Below the pieces are notes generated by a model that searched no databases, had not been told where the DNA came from, and saw only the letters and a program-made list of their open reading frames with translations. This document shows positions 32,851 to 42,185 of a stretch of 64,000 nt of DNA, in pieces. This DNA is from Kaistia adipata DSM 17808. GTDB taxonomy: Bacteria > Pseudomonadota > Alphaproteobacteria > Rhizobiales > Kaistiaceae. A program made the position numbers and the translations under genes. The stretch is taken from contig NZ_AUHO01000006.1 of the NCBI RefSeq assembly GCF_000423225.1, positions 186,001 to 250,000 on the forward strand, given 5' to 3'. The number at the start of each line of letters is the position of its first letter. The first letter of the stretch is position 1.

Positions 32851-33151
32851 GGCTTGTCTCCCAGGAAAGCAGTGCTTCGGATTGGCTCGGATATTGCCGG
32901 AACCCGGCCAAATGGGAATTTTCCCACCGCGCATTGTTGGATTCCAGCACCCCTGGCGAGCATGTCGGAATTGTAATGTTGCGCGATTCCGGACGTCGGG
33001 CGCGGGCGGCCCGGCCGCGTCGTCGCCATGCGCGCTCAATCGTTCCACGACGGCCGCCGTCGCGGTGTCCATCGCCGATGAGATCGCGCGCCTGGGCGCA
33101 GGCGCAGTATGGGAGGTGGGGTCCCCAGCAGCGGCCCGTTCGGGGGCGGCT
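32851..33151. other. Intergenic stretch, nothing firm
   Basis: No gene is supported. A short inverted repeat GGGAA-TT-TTCCC lies near 32920 upstream of the exported protein gene on the minus strand; a clear promoter could not be assigned. Confidence 0.4.
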
Positions 33152-33757
33152 CTAGTAGAAACGGAAGAGGGTGGGCAGCATCCCGCTCGACTGGATATGC
33201 TCGAGCGCTTCCATGGCCGGGAAGATGGCGAGGAAGAGCAGGCCGTCGAGGAAGGTTCGGCGAAGGGCGTCCGGCGAAAAAGCCATCTCGGCCGAGTCGC
33301 GGTAGAGCAACGGGTTCGGCCAGAAGATCGGCGTCCGCTCGGCATAGGCGGCATAGCGTTCGCCGAACAGGACACGTAGATGGTCGGCTTCCTTGCGGGC
33401 CGTGAGCAGGAAGGCGGCATAGCTGAGCGCGCCCAGCAGCAGCGCGACGACGAGGGAACCGTAGATCAGCCCGACGCCGACCGCCCCGATCGTCGAGAAC
33501 AGGTAGAGCGGATTGCGCGTCATCGAATAGGGGCCGAGCGTCGTCAGGTCGCGGTTCTTGCGCGCGCCGATATAGAGGATGCTCCACATCCGGCCAGCCA
33601 CGCAGATGAGGACGAGCGCGAAGCCCACCATCTCGAGCAACTCGTGCGTCCGGCCGCTGAGGACGGGGCGGGCGACCAGAAGCGCGGCCGCGATGAACAG
33701 GGCGCCCGTCTGGATCAGGTGGATGCGCAAACGCTGGTTGAGCGGCTGCTGTCTCAT
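33152..33757 (-). CDS. Isoprenylcysteine carboxyl methyltransferase-family membrane protein
   Basis: A 201-residue protein with several membrane helices. ARKNRDLTTLGPYSMTRNPLYL followed by LFGERYAAYAERTPIFWP matches the ICMT/PEMT fold, in which R-P-Y-x-x-x-R-(H/N)-P binds SAM. Bacterial members methylate small substrates or have unknown targets. ATG 33757 is chosen by length; the ribosome site is weak. Confidence 0.85.
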   Translation of the reverse strand: MRQQPLNQRLRIHLIQTGALFIAAALLVARPVLSGRTHELLEMVGFALVLICVAGRMWSILYIGARKNRDLTTLGPYSMTRNPLYLFSTIGAVGVGLIYGSLVVALLLGALSYAAFLLTARKEADHLRVLFGERYAAYAERTPIFWPNPLLYRDSAEMAFSPDALRRTFLDGLLFLAIFPAMEALEHIQSSGMLPTLFRFY

Positions 33758-33839
33758 GATGCGAATTCCGTGCCGATGTTTTCGCCTTGCTCTGCCGCAA
33801 TTGCGTCCGTTCCGAGGCGGAACCGCTCCCGGACCGCCG

Positions 33840-35351
33840 TCAGGACGCGAGCGCGTGGAGCACGGGGCGCTGCTGGAGCCAGAGGCTCGTTTGCTCCGCG
33901 GAAACGGGGCGGCCGAAGAGATAGCCCTGGCCGATGTCGCAGCCGAGCTCCCGCAGCGTCGACAGGATCTCGGGCGCCTCGATTCCCTCGGCCGTGGTGG
34001 CGAGGTTGAACGCGCCGGCAAGCTGCACGATGGCGCGAATCAGCCGCCAGTCTTCCTCGTTGCGCTGCGCGCTCGCGACGAAGTCGCGATCGATCTTCAG
34101 CCGGTCGACCGGCAGGTCGCTCAGGTGGCGCAGGCTGGAGTAGCCGGTTCCGAAATCGTCGAGGGCGACGGACACGCCGGCACCGCGCAGTGTGTTGAGA
34201 ATGTCGCGCGCCGAGGAGACCTCGTTGACCAGCGAGCTCTCGGTGATCTCCAGCTCCAGGCGCGACGGCGGGAAATTGGCCTGGGCGAGGATCGCGAGGA
34301 TGCGCGCCGCCATGTACCGTTCGGCGAACTGGATTGGCGAGATGTTGACGGAGAGCCGCAGGTCCGACGGCCAGTTCCGGGCATCGGCGCAAGCGCGCGC
34401 GAGCAGCATCTCGAACATCTCGCCGATGCGGCCGGATTCCTCGGCCAGGGGGATGAACGACGCCGGCGGGATGATGCCATGCTTCGGGTGCTGCCAGCGC
34501 GCGAGAACCTCGAAGCCGATGAGGCGATCACCATTGAGGGCGATCAGCGGCTGGTAGTAGGGCACGATCTCGCCGGTCGCTATGGCGCGGCGCAGGTCGA
34601 GCTCCAGAACCCGTCGGTCTTCCAGGGCCTGGTCGACGCCGGCCTCGAAGGCGCGCACCGTGCCGCGCGCATGGCGCTTGGCCTCGCGCAACGCCACGTC
34701 GGCGGCGCGCAGGAGCGTCTCCGCCGTATCGGCGCCTTCGTTCGAGGTGGCCAGCCCGACCGTCGCCCCGAGGCGGACGAAGCCGGTCGCGATGGGCACC
34801 GGCGCCGCGAGGCATTCGAGCAGCCGGCGCGCGATGCGCTCGGCCATCACGTCGCCATCGTTCTCTAGCAGCAGGGCGAACTCGTCGTCGCCGAGCCTTG
34901 CGAGGGTAGTGTTCGCTTCCTTGAAGGCGCCGAGCCGGCGCGCGGTCTCAAGCAGCACGTCGTCGCCGGCCGAATGCCCATAGGTGTCGTTGACGGACTT
35001 GAAGCGGTCCAGATTGATCAGGACGACGGTTGCCGACTGGCCAACCTGGAGCGACCGCGCGAGCGCCTTTTCAAGCGCCCGCATGAACGCCGTGCGATTG
35101 GGCAGGCCGGTGAGCGCGTCGGTCCGCGTGCTGGCGTTGAGCTGGCGCTGCTTCCGATAGGAGCGCCCGAGCGCGCGCTTGAGGCGAAGTTGCCCCCTGA
35201 AGAGCACGAAGCCAAGGGTGAGGGACAGGGCCAGGCTGATGAGCAGGAAAAGCGAATAGGGCGCGAGGCTATGGACCAGGTCGCTCGTCAGAATGCCGGC
35301 CACAGCGAAGAAGAGCGCGCCCACTCCCAGAACGAAGATGCTGATCATCAT
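33840..35351 (-). CDS. EAL phosphodiesterase with degenerate GGDEF domain
   Basis: A 503-residue membrane-bound c-di-GMP enzyme. Two N-terminal helices (about 3-25 and 33-50), then GGDEF (about 75-230) and EAL (about 245-490). The GGDEF signature reads GDDEF, with the second Gly replaced, and no RxxD inhibitory site precedes it, so cyclase activity is doubtful. The EAL domain keeps its set: EVL, the N of LSVNISP, ELEITESS, DDFGTGYSS, LKIDRDF, TAEGIE and the Q of GQGYLFGRP. The net role should be c-di-GMP breakdown. ATG 35351 is favoured because it precedes the first helix. Confidence 0.9.
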   Translation of the reverse strand: MMISIFVLGVGALFFAVAGILTSDLVHSLAPYSLFLLISLALSLTLGFVLFRGQLRLKRALGRSYRKQRQLNASTRTDALTGLPNRTAFMRALEKALARSLQVGQSATVVLINLDRFKSVNDTYGHSAGDDVLLETARRLGAFKEANTTLARLGDDEFALLLENDGDVMAERIARRLLECLAAPVPIATGFVRLGATVGLATSNEGADTAETLLRAADVALREAKRHARGTVRAFEAGVDQALEDRRVLELDLRRAIATGEIVPYYQPLIALNGDRLIGFEVLARWQHPKHGIIPPASFIPLAEESGRIGEMFEMLLARACADARNWPSDLRLSVNISPIQFAERYMAARILAILAQANFPPSRLELEITESSLVNEVSSARDILNTLRGAGVSVALDDFGTGYSSLRHLSDLPVDRLKIDRDFVASAQRNEEDWRLIRAIVQLAGAFNLATTAEGIEAPEILSTLRELGCDIGQGYLFGRPVSAEQTSLWLQQRPVLHALAS

Positions 35352-35676
35352 GTCATTGCCCACCGCGCCCCAAGGCGCCCGCGACGCGCGCCGAATGGCT
35401 CGACGATGCGCGCAGGACCCCCCAGTCCGACCCACAACCAAATTCACGGATAACGGGCAATGAAGTCAATAGAAGAGTTGAACTATATCTTGTGCAGTCC
35501 AGTCGTCGCCGCCGCGATCTAACATCTCAGTCCGGATGTTCTGGCCTGTTCCAGTTCGAGGGTTCCGCCGAGGGCAATGTCGGAAGACGGGCTGGCACTC
35601 CGGCCGGATCCGCGGCGCCGGCCGACGTGGCGGAACCTTTGTGCCTGCCGGTATTTTTTCGGGACGGCGTGTCCGC

Positions 35677-35713
35677 AAAAAAGAAATGGCGCCGGAAGAG
35701 GCTCCGGCGCCAT
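35677..35713 (-). terminator. Terminator of efp
   Basis: Arms of 11 bases (atggcgccgga / tccggcgccat) with TTTCTTTTTT on the minus strand, 44 bases after the efp stop. The stretch from here to the EAL gene holds no gene. Confidence 0.9.
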
Positions 35714-35756
35714 TGACTAGTTCTTGTTTCCGCTCTGGCGGATGGTCGCGGCCGGA

Positions 35757-36323
35757 TCAGTCCTTGGCGCGCTCGACGTAGGAGCCGTCCTCGGTCAGCA
35801 CGACGATTCGCGTGCCGGGGCCGATATGCGGGGGAACCGAGGTGCGGACGCCGTTCGACAGCACTGCCGGCTTGTAGGACGACGAGGCCGTCTGGCCCTT
35901 GGTGGTCGGCTCGGTCTCGACGACCTCGAGCGTCACGCGCTGCGGCAGGACGATGCCGACGGCCTGGTCCTCGAAGATCGACAGGCGGACGACCATGCCT
36001 TCCTGCAGGTAGGGAGCGGCGTCGCCGACCACGTCCGGGGAGACCACGAGCTGCTCGTAGTTCTCGGTGTTCATGAAGGTGAAGCCTTCGCCGTCCTGGT
36101 ACAGGTAGGAGAAGTCACGGTCTTCGACGAAGGCGCGCTCGACCTGCTCGGTCGTCTTGTAGCGGTTCGAGATCTTCACGCCGTCCGACAGGCGGCGCAT
36201 GTCGATCTGCGTCGTCGGGGTGCCCTTGCCGGGGTGGAAGCTCTCGGCGATGAGCACGGAATAGAGCTTGCCCTCGATTTCGAGGATGTTGCCCTTGCGG
36301 ACCTGGCTGGCGATAACCTTCAC
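35757..36323 (-). CDS. efp: Elongation factor P
   Basis: A 188-residue, three-domain factor that rescues ribosomes stalled on polyproline. The modified lysine is K33 in HPGKGTP, in the tip of domain I. Length and C-terminal domain are normal. It is divergent from epmA-epmB, whose products attach and shift beta-lysine on this residue. That K33 and both enzymes are kept shows the E. coli-type modification pathway. Confidence 0.97.
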   Translation of the reverse strand: MKVIASQVRKGNILEIEGKLYSVLIAESFHPGKGTPTTQIDMRRLSDGVKISNRYKTTEQVERAFVEDRDFSYLYQDGEGFTFMNTENYEQLVVSPDVVGDAAPYLQEGMVVRLSIFEDQAVGIVLPQRVTLEVVETEPTTKGQTASSSYKPAVLSNGVRTSVPPHIGPGTRIVVLTEDGSYVERAKD

Positions 36324-36464
36324 GAATTAATCCTCAGATTGGCGTCGGCGCCGTACAAAGGCGCGATAATGGCGCGCACCATAGCGATTCCGCTCGTTCG
36401 CGCCAGTCGAAATTGATTGGCGCCGGCGGACAGACCCCGCCCGGACGACAGGAGAACTGTGAGA

Positions 36465-37508
36465 ATGACCAGCGCGTCCCCCTGGTGGTCGCCGCATGTG
36501 CATGCGGATCGTCGCCCGCTGCTGCTGCAGCGCGGGCGGATAAAGGCGGCGATGCGTGGCTGGTTTCGATCGCAGGATTTCCTCGAGGTCGAGTGCGGCA
36601 TCCTGCAGGTTTCGCCCGGAAACGAGGCGCATCTGCACGCCTTCGCCACCGAGCGGATCTTTCCGGATGGCACCCGCCAACCGCTCTATCTCCACACCTC
36701 TCCGGAATTCGCGGCCAAGAAGCTGCTGGCGGCGGGCGAGGAGCGGATCTATTCGCTCGGTCCCGTGTTCCGGAACCGCGAACTGGGACCGCGACACGCC
36801 TGTGAATTCGTGATGCTCGAATGGTATCGCGCCCGGGCGCCCTACGAGGCGCTGATGGCGGATTGCGCCGAGTTGCTCGCCAGGGCCGCCGAGGCGGCAG
36901 GCAGCCACCGCTTCGCGCATCGCGGCGCCGAGTCGGACCCATTCGCGGAACCCGAGCGGGTCACGGTCGCCGAGGCTTTCCTCGAGTTTGCCGGCATCGA
37001 CCTGCTCGCGACGATCGCCGCCGATGGGGCGGCCGATCGCGACGCGCTGGCGGCGCAGGCGAGCGCGACCGGAATCCGGATCGTCTTCGACGACAGCTGG
37101 AGCGACATTTTCAGCCGGATCATTTCGGAGAAAGTGGAGCCGAAGCTGGGGCAGGGGCGGCCGACGATCCTGTGCGAATATCCCGTTGTCGAGGCGGCGC
37201 TGGCACGGCCGAAGCCGGACGATCCGCGCGTCGCGGAGCGTTTCGAGCTCTATTGCTGTGGCGTCGAGCTTGCGAACGGCTTTGGCGAACTCACCGATCC
37301 CGTCGAGCAGCGCCGTCGATTCAACGCGGACATGGACGAGAAGGAGCGGCTCTACGGCGAGCGCTATCCGCTCGACGAGGATTTCCTCGCCGCGCTCGCC
37401 ATCATGCCGCCGGCCTCCGGCATCGCGCTCGGCTTCGATCGGCTTGTCATGCTGGCCACGGGGGCGCCCCGGATCGATTCGGTGATCTGGACACCGGCCT
37501 CCGAATGA
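36465..37508 (+). CDS. epmA: EF-P beta-lysine ligase EpmA (GenX/PoxA)
   Basis: A 347-residue LysRS-like enzyme lacking the tRNA-binding domain. Class II synthetase motifs are visible: motif 2 in RIYSLGPVFRNRELGPRHACEF and motif 3 in GIALGFDRLVML. ATG 36465 has AGGAGA upstream; GTG 36459 is in frame and also possible. It activates (R)-beta-lysine and ligates it to EF-P. It lies 16 bases from epmB in one operon. Confidence 0.95.
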   Translation: MTSASPWWSPHVHADRRPLLLQRGRIKAAMRGWFRSQDFLEVECGILQVSPGNEAHLHAFATERIFPDGTRQPLYLHTSPEFAAKKLLAAGEERIYSLGPVFRNRELGPRHACEFVMLEWYRARAPYEALMADCAELLARAAEAAGSHRFAHRGAESDPFAEPERVTVAEAFLEFAGIDLLATIAADGAADRDALAAQASATGIRIVFDDSWSDIFSRIISEKVEPKLGQGRPTILCEYPVVEAALARPKPDDPRVAERFELYCCGVELANGFGELTDPVEQRRRFNADMDEKERLYGERYPLDEDFLAALAIMPPASGIALGFDRLVMLATGAPRIDSVIWTPASE

Positions 37509-37524
37509 TCGAAAGAGTGCGGCC

Positions 37525-38595
37525 ATGCCGCATTCACCCGTCGTTCCGTTCGAGAAATCGCTGACGCTCCGTTCGCCCGCAGCCCTGGTCGAAGCCGGGC
37601 TCGTACCGGATTCCGCGCGCGTTGGGCTGGAGCAGGTCGCCGAGCGCTATGCCGTCGCGGTGACGCCGGCGGTCGCGGAGCTGATCGATCCGGCCGATCC
37701 GGCCGATCCGATCGCCGCGCAGTTCGTGCCGACGACGGCCGAACTGACGACGCTGCCCGAGGAACGGGCTGACCCGATCGGCGACGACGCGCACAGCCCG
37801 GTACCAGGGCTTGTGCACCGCTATCCCGACCGCGTGCTCCTGAAGCTGGTGCATGTCTGCGCGGTCTATTGTCGGTTCTGCTTCCGCCGCGAGACGGTGG
37901 GCCCGGGCGGACCGACCATGCTCGGCGCGGCGGAGCTGGAGCAGGCGCTGGCCTATGTTCAGGCGCGGCCGGAGATCTGGGAAGTGGTTTTCACCGGCGG
38001 CGACCCGCTGGTGATCACCCCGCGCCGGCTCGCCGAGCTGCTGGAGCGCTTCCGCGCCATCGATCACGTGAAGATCCTGCGCTTCCACACGCGCGTGCCG
38101 GTCGTCGATCCCGCCCGCATCACGCCGGAGCTCGTGGCGGCGCTGCGCAATGCCGGCAAGACCGTCTACGTCGCGATCCACGCCAACCACCCGCGCGAGC
38201 TGACGGCGGAGGCGCGGGCGGCGCTGGCGCGCCTCGCCGACGCTGGCATCGCGCTCGTCAGCCAGACGGTCCTTCTCAAGGGCATCAACGACGATCCGGA
38301 GACGATGGCGGCGCTCATGCGCGGTTTCGTCGAGAACCGCGTGAAGCCCTATTACTTGCATCACGGCGACCTCGCGCCAGGCACCAGCCATTTCCGCACC
38401 TCGATCGCGGAGGGGCAGGCATTGATGCGCGCTCTGCGCGGCCGCCTGTCCGGCCTAGCCCAGCCGACCTATGTGCTCGACATCCCCGGCGGATACGGCA
38501 AGGTGCCGGTCGGCCCGAGCTATGTGAACGAGGACGGCACGGTGATCGACCCGAACGACGGCGCGCACGAGTATCGTTTCAACGACGCGGTCTGA
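37525..38595 (+). CDS. epmB: EF-P lysine 2,3-aminomutase EpmB
   Basis: A 356-residue radical SAM, PLP-dependent enzyme. The 4Fe-4S cluster Cys are C112, C116 and C119 (VCAVYCRFCFRR), followed by the SAM-contact FTGGDPL and later YYLHHGDLAPGT. It makes (R)-beta-lysine for EpmA. Short length compared with KamA enzymes and linkage to epmA/efp support EpmB. Confidence 0.95.
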   Translation: MPHSPVVPFEKSLTLRSPAALVEAGLVPDSARVGLEQVAERYAVAVTPAVAELIDPADPADPIAAQFVPTTAELTTLPEERADPIGDDAHSPVPGLVHRYPDRVLLKLVHVCAVYCRFCFRRETVGPGGPTMLGAAELEQALAYVQARPEIWEVVFTGGDPLVITPRRLAELLERFRAIDHVKILRFHTRVPVVDPARITPELVAALRNAGKTVYVAIHANHPRELTAEARAALARLADAGIALVSQTVLLKGINDDPETMAALMRGFVENRVKPYYLHHGDLAPGTSHFRTSIAEGQALMRALRGRLSGLAQPTYVLDIPGGYGKVPVGPSYVNEDGTVIDPNDGAHEYRFNDAV

Positions 38596-38659
38596 GTGGT
38601 CCTTGCCGACGGCGGGGCGCGGGTGGCAGGATCGCTGGCTGATACCGCGAGGATCCGCC

Positions 38660-39310
38660 TTGTACCAGCCGCCCCATTTCCGGGAAGACCGGATCGATGT
38701 GATGCACGCGCTGATGCGCGCCCATCCGCTCGCGATGCTGGTGACGAGCGGCGAGGGCGGGCTGATGGCCAATCTGGTGCCGTTTTTGGTCGATCCCGGC
38801 TCGGGAGAGAGGGGCATGTTGCGCGCCCATCTCGCCAAAGCGAATGACCAGCTGGCGGCCTTGCGCGCCGGATCCGAGGCCATGGTGCTATTTCAGGGCC
38901 CGAACGCCTATGTGACGCCGAGCTGGTACGCCTCGAAGGCCGAGAATCACAAGGTGGTGCCGACCTGGAACTATGCGACCGTGCATGCCTGGGGCACGCC
39001 GCGCGTGATCGACGATCCGGATTGGCTGCGCCGGCAGGTCGGCGACCTCACGGATGCGAGCGAGCGCGACCGGCAGGTGCCCTGGCGCGTCGATGATGCG
39101 CCCGCCCCCTTCGTCGCCGGCCAGCTGAAGGGGATCGTCGGGCTGGAGATTCCGATCGCCCGCATCGAGGGCAAGTGGAAGGTGAGCCAGAACCGGACTC
39201 TTCTCGACCGGCACGGCGTCGTCGAGGGGCTGACGCGGGACCGGGGGGACGCGGCTGACATGGCGGCGCTCGTCCGGGAGCGCATTCCGGGTCACGACGA
39301 GCCGGCCTGA
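38660..39310 (+). CDS. PaiB-family FMN-binding protein
   Basis: A 216-residue protein. TTG 38660 is chosen because the family begins (M)YxPxHF and GAGGA lies 7 bases upstream. The flavin-reductase-like barrel carries NAYVTPSWYASKAENHKVVPTWNY, a PaiB hallmark, and the end has GLEIPIARIEGKWKVSQNR. PaiB proteins were named negative regulators but bind FMN or heme. It converges on msrQ. Confidence 0.9.
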   Translation: MYQPPHFREDRIDVMHALMRAHPLAMLVTSGEGGLMANLVPFLVDPGSGERGMLRAHLAKANDQLAALRAGSEAMVLFQGPNAYVTPSWYASKAENHKVVPTWNYATVHAWGTPRVIDDPDWLRRQVGDLTDASERDRQVPWRVDDAPAPFVAGQLKGIVGLEIPIARIEGKWKVSQNRTLLDRHGVVEGLTRDRGDAADMAALVRERIPGHDEPA

Positions 39311-39321
39311 GGGCTGGTGAC

Positions 39322-40263
39322 CTACGCGGTCGTCTCCTGCGGTTTCGTCTGGCCATCAGCGCCGGCAGCAACGGCCCGACGCTGGCGCGCGGTCCGTTTC
39401 GGCGCCCGCTCCGCCAACAGGCGGCGGAGGACCGCGACCGCCACGACCGCGACAACGATACCGCCGATGATCCAGGCCGGGCGGATGCCGGCGGCCGGAT
39501 TGAAATTCGTCGGCAGCACGCGGCCGAATGCGACGCCGATCTTCGAATAGTAATAGAGAGCCTCGCCGAAGGCGGTTGCGATGGTGATGGCAATGCCGAG
39601 GCCGAGCGTGGCGGGAAGCGTCGCGATTCGCGCCTCGCCGAGCCAGGCGGCGAGCAGACGCCAGGAAAGCAGCCACACCGCGACGGCCGCGACGACGATC
39701 GGTTCGGTGACGCCGAGCTTGGACTGCAGGAAGAAGTGCAGCGCGGCGAGCCCGATGATCGGATAGACGAGCCGATGCAGGCGGCGCCAGTTGATGCCGC
39801 CGAGGCGCTTCATCATGCCGTTGGTCGAGGTCGCGGCGAGCGGCACCAGCAGGATCAGCACCATCAGGCCGATGGTCAGGTAGACGCGGGCGAAGAGCTC
39901 CGAGATCACCTTCGGAATGTCCCAGCCGAGATCGCCGGCATAGGCGACGAGGTGGATCAGCACATAGGCGAAAGCGGCGTTGCCGAGCGTCCGGCGCACG
40001 AAGACCAGCTCGGGCCAGCGCCAGACATGTCGGAGCGGTGTCACGGCTAGCGTCAGCAGCAGGAAACGGATCGCCCAGAGGCCTGCCTGGTGGTTGATCT
40101 CGATCATCTGGCGCGGGCCGAGCGTGCCCATCGCCGCGCGGGCGATCAGCCAGAGGCCGGGCAGGAACACGCCGGCGAAGACGATCGCCTTCAGCGGCGA
40201 AAAGATCCCCTTGCGGTCCTGCCAGGGATAGAGGCGCTGCGCCGGAGCGGCGGGGCTGTTCAT
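39322..40263 (-). CDS. msrQ: MsrQ/YedZ heme-binding membrane subunit
   Basis: A 313-residue integral membrane protein with a ferric-reductase-like six-helix core and His residues for b-heme (INHQAGLWAIRF; YVLIHLVAYAGD; LHRLVYPIIGLAALHFF). MsrQ passes electrons to the periplasmic methionine sulfoxide reductase MsrP. No msrP gene is adjacent, unlike the usual msrPQ operon. The C-terminus has an extra hydrophobic region and a basic tail. Confidence 0.85.
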   Translation of the reverse strand: MNSPAAPAQRLYPWQDRKGIFSPLKAIVFAGVFLPGLWLIARAAMGTLGPRQMIEINHQAGLWAIRFLLLTLAVTPLRHVWRWPELVFVRRTLGNAAFAYVLIHLVAYAGDLGWDIPKVISELFARVYLTIGLMVLILLVPLAATSTNGMMKRLGGINWRRLHRLVYPIIGLAALHFFLQSKLGVTEPIVVAAVAVWLLSWRLLAAWLGEARIATLPATLGLGIAITIATAFGEALYYYSKIGVAFGRVLPTNFNPAAGIRPAWIIGGIVVAVVAVAVLRRLLAERAPKRTARQRRAVAAGADGQTKPQETTA

Positions 40264-40332
40264 CGGGACCTCGTGCGATTGCTCATGATCCCCTCATACG
40301 CGCCGTCACGGCAAAAGGCTTCGCCCGGTGCT

Positions 40333-41019
40333 TCAGCTTTGCGTGACCGGAGCCAGGGCGGCCAGCCGCTCGAAGGCGGTTGGTTCGGTACGCCGTTTGT
40401 CGAGCGTCCGCCGGATCCGCCCTGCACATGCCTCGGGGCTGAGCACCGACGTATCTACCTCGAGGTCGTAGATTCCGGGCTTGTGCACCTCGCTCTGCCA
40501 GAGCCGCACCGGCGCGGGGATCGGCTCGTCGGGAGTTCCGGTCGCATAGAGCCCCGCGCGGCCAACCTGTCCGTGATTGCGGCGTTCCATGATGATCTCG
40601 ATTGGGCAGCGGACGCCGACGAACAGAACCGGCAGGCCGGTGAGGCGGCGCGCGCAGTCCGGCAGGATGCCGAGCGGCTGCGAATAGCTGTCGTGATGGC
40701 CGACATCGACAACCAGATCGAGGCCGAGCCGGCTATGCGCGGCGACCGATTCGTAGAGGGCTGCGTAGAGGCGCGGGATCAGCCCTTCGAGGTCGGGGCG
40801 CTCGCCGCCGGGCCTCAGCCCGATGCCGGGCCGATAGCGCTCCGGCGTGACGGGGTCGACATAGGCGTCGACGCCGAGGTTCATCCAGGGGCCATCGAAC
40901 CGGTTCTGGATGGCGGTCGCGATGCTGGATTTCCCGGATCGCGGCGCGCCGTTCAGGATGACGATCTGGCCCGGTCGTCTCGGCACGGCTTCCCCTTCGC
41001 ATGCTGGAGCGGAAGCCAT
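40333..41019 (-). CDS. Chloramphenicol phosphotransferase-like P-loop kinase
   Basis: A 228-residue protein with Walker A GAPRSGKSS (24-32) and the CPT-family pattern VDVGHHDSY and VLFVGVRCPIEIIMERRN. CPT-like proteins phosphorylate small molecules, but most are uncharacterised; resistance should not be assumed. ATG 41019 lies 10 bases after the sugar kinase stop, so they are likely co-transcribed. Confidence 0.8.
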   Translation of the reverse strand: MASAPACEGEAVPRRPGQIVILNGAPRSGKSSIATAIQNRFDGPWMNLGVDAYVDPVTPERYRPGIGLRPGGERPDLEGLIPRLYAALYESVAAHSRLGLDLVVDVGHHDSYSQPLGILPDCARRLTGLPVLFVGVRCPIEIIMERRNHGQVGRAGLYATGTPDEPIPAPVRLWQSEVHKPGIYDLEVDTSVLSPEACAGRIRRTLDKRRTEPTAFERLAALAPVTQS

Positions 41020-41029
41020 CGTCGTCGGT

Positions 41030-41956
41030 TCAGGCGGCGATTTCGTGGCGCCAGGGCGGATTGGCGCCGGCCCTTGAACAGGTGATCGAGGCGACGCGAT
41101 TGGCGAAATCGAGTGCGTCCTTGAGGGCTGCGTGGTCGATGTTGCGCACGCCGGAGATGCTGAGGAGGCCCTTTTCGGAGAGCCGCGCCAGCAGGCCGCC
41201 GGTGAAGCTGTCGCCGGCACCGACCGTGTCGGCGATTGTGACCGGGACAATCGGGCTGAACACCGTGCCGGTCGGCGTATAGGCGGTGACGCCATTGCCG
41301 CCGCGTGTGACGACAACGAGGCCGGTCCCGGCGGCGAGCCAGCCGGCGGCGACCTTCTCCGCATCGATACCCGGATAGAGCCATTCGAGGTCCGCGCCGG
41401 AGATCTTCACGATGTCCGCGCCCTTCGCGAAGGCTTCGACGCGGGCGGTGAAGGCGTCGCGGTCGTGGATCAGCGTCGGGCGGACGTTCGGGTCGTAGCA
41501 GATCACGCGCTTGCCGCGGTTGGCGTCCATGACGGCGGCGAGGCGATCGACGATCGGCTCGGGAATGAGCGAAATGGAGCCGAAATGCAGCGCCTCGACC
41601 TCGTCGCCGATCGGCTCGTGCGCCGCTGGGTCATGCAGACGGCCGGCCGAGTTCTCGTCGAAGAAGGCGTATTGCGGCTCGTCATGCGCCAGGCTGACGA
41701 AGGCGAGCGTGGTCGGGCGCGCCGAGCGGCCGGCATATGTCAGGCTGACCTGGCTGCGCTCCAGTTCCTCCGTCAGCATCTCGCCGAAGAAGTCCGTCGA
41801 AATGCCGCCGAGAAAGCCGGTCGGGATGCCGAGGCGGCCGGTCGTGAGCGCCACATTGTAGGGCGAGCCTCCCACCTTGGGCTGGTAGGAATCATTACCG
41901 TTCACATCCTTGACCGGCAGAAAGTCGATCAGGGCCTCGCCACAACTCACGATCAT
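41030..41956 (-). CDS. PfkB-family carbohydrate kinase (fructokinase-like)
   Basis: A 308-residue ribokinase-fold enzyme. It shows VGGSPYNVALTTGRLG (substrate side) and the C-terminal signature DTVGAGDSFTGG with the catalytic Asp. GGAAGAG precedes ATG 41956. The sequence is closest to fructokinases of Rhizobiales in my judgement. No transporter lies beside it. Confidence 0.9.
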   Translation of the reverse strand: MIVSCGEALIDFLPVKDVNGNDSYQPKVGGSPYNVALTTGRLGIPTGFLGGISTDFFGEMLTEELERSQVSLTYAGRSARPTTLAFVSLAHDEPQYAFFDENSAGRLHDPAAHEPIGDEVEALHFGSISLIPEPIVDRLAAVMDANRGKRVICYDPNVRPTLIHDRDAFTARVEAFAKGADIVKISGADLEWLYPGIDAEKVAAGWLAAGTGLVVVTRGGNGVTAYTPTGTVFSPIVPVTIADTVGAGDSFTGGLLARLSEKGLLSISGVRNIDHAALKDALDFANRVASITCSRAGANPPWRHEIAA

Positions 41957-42185
41957 TCGGCTCTTCCTTCCATGGCCGCCTGCGGGGCACAGGCGCCTAT
42001 GCCCATTACCGGAAGCGCGGCGTGCCGCCAAGCGCGGCCGTGGCGGGATTGCAACGAGAGGCGCCTGCGTCGAAAGGGCCGAGCGGGCAGCGCGTGTCTC
42101 GTCCCGGACTTTGCCGTATAACGGCCCGACGTGAATGGCGCGAGGCCGTTCGTCGATCGATTTCTGCGAGAACGACCGAGAGGCC

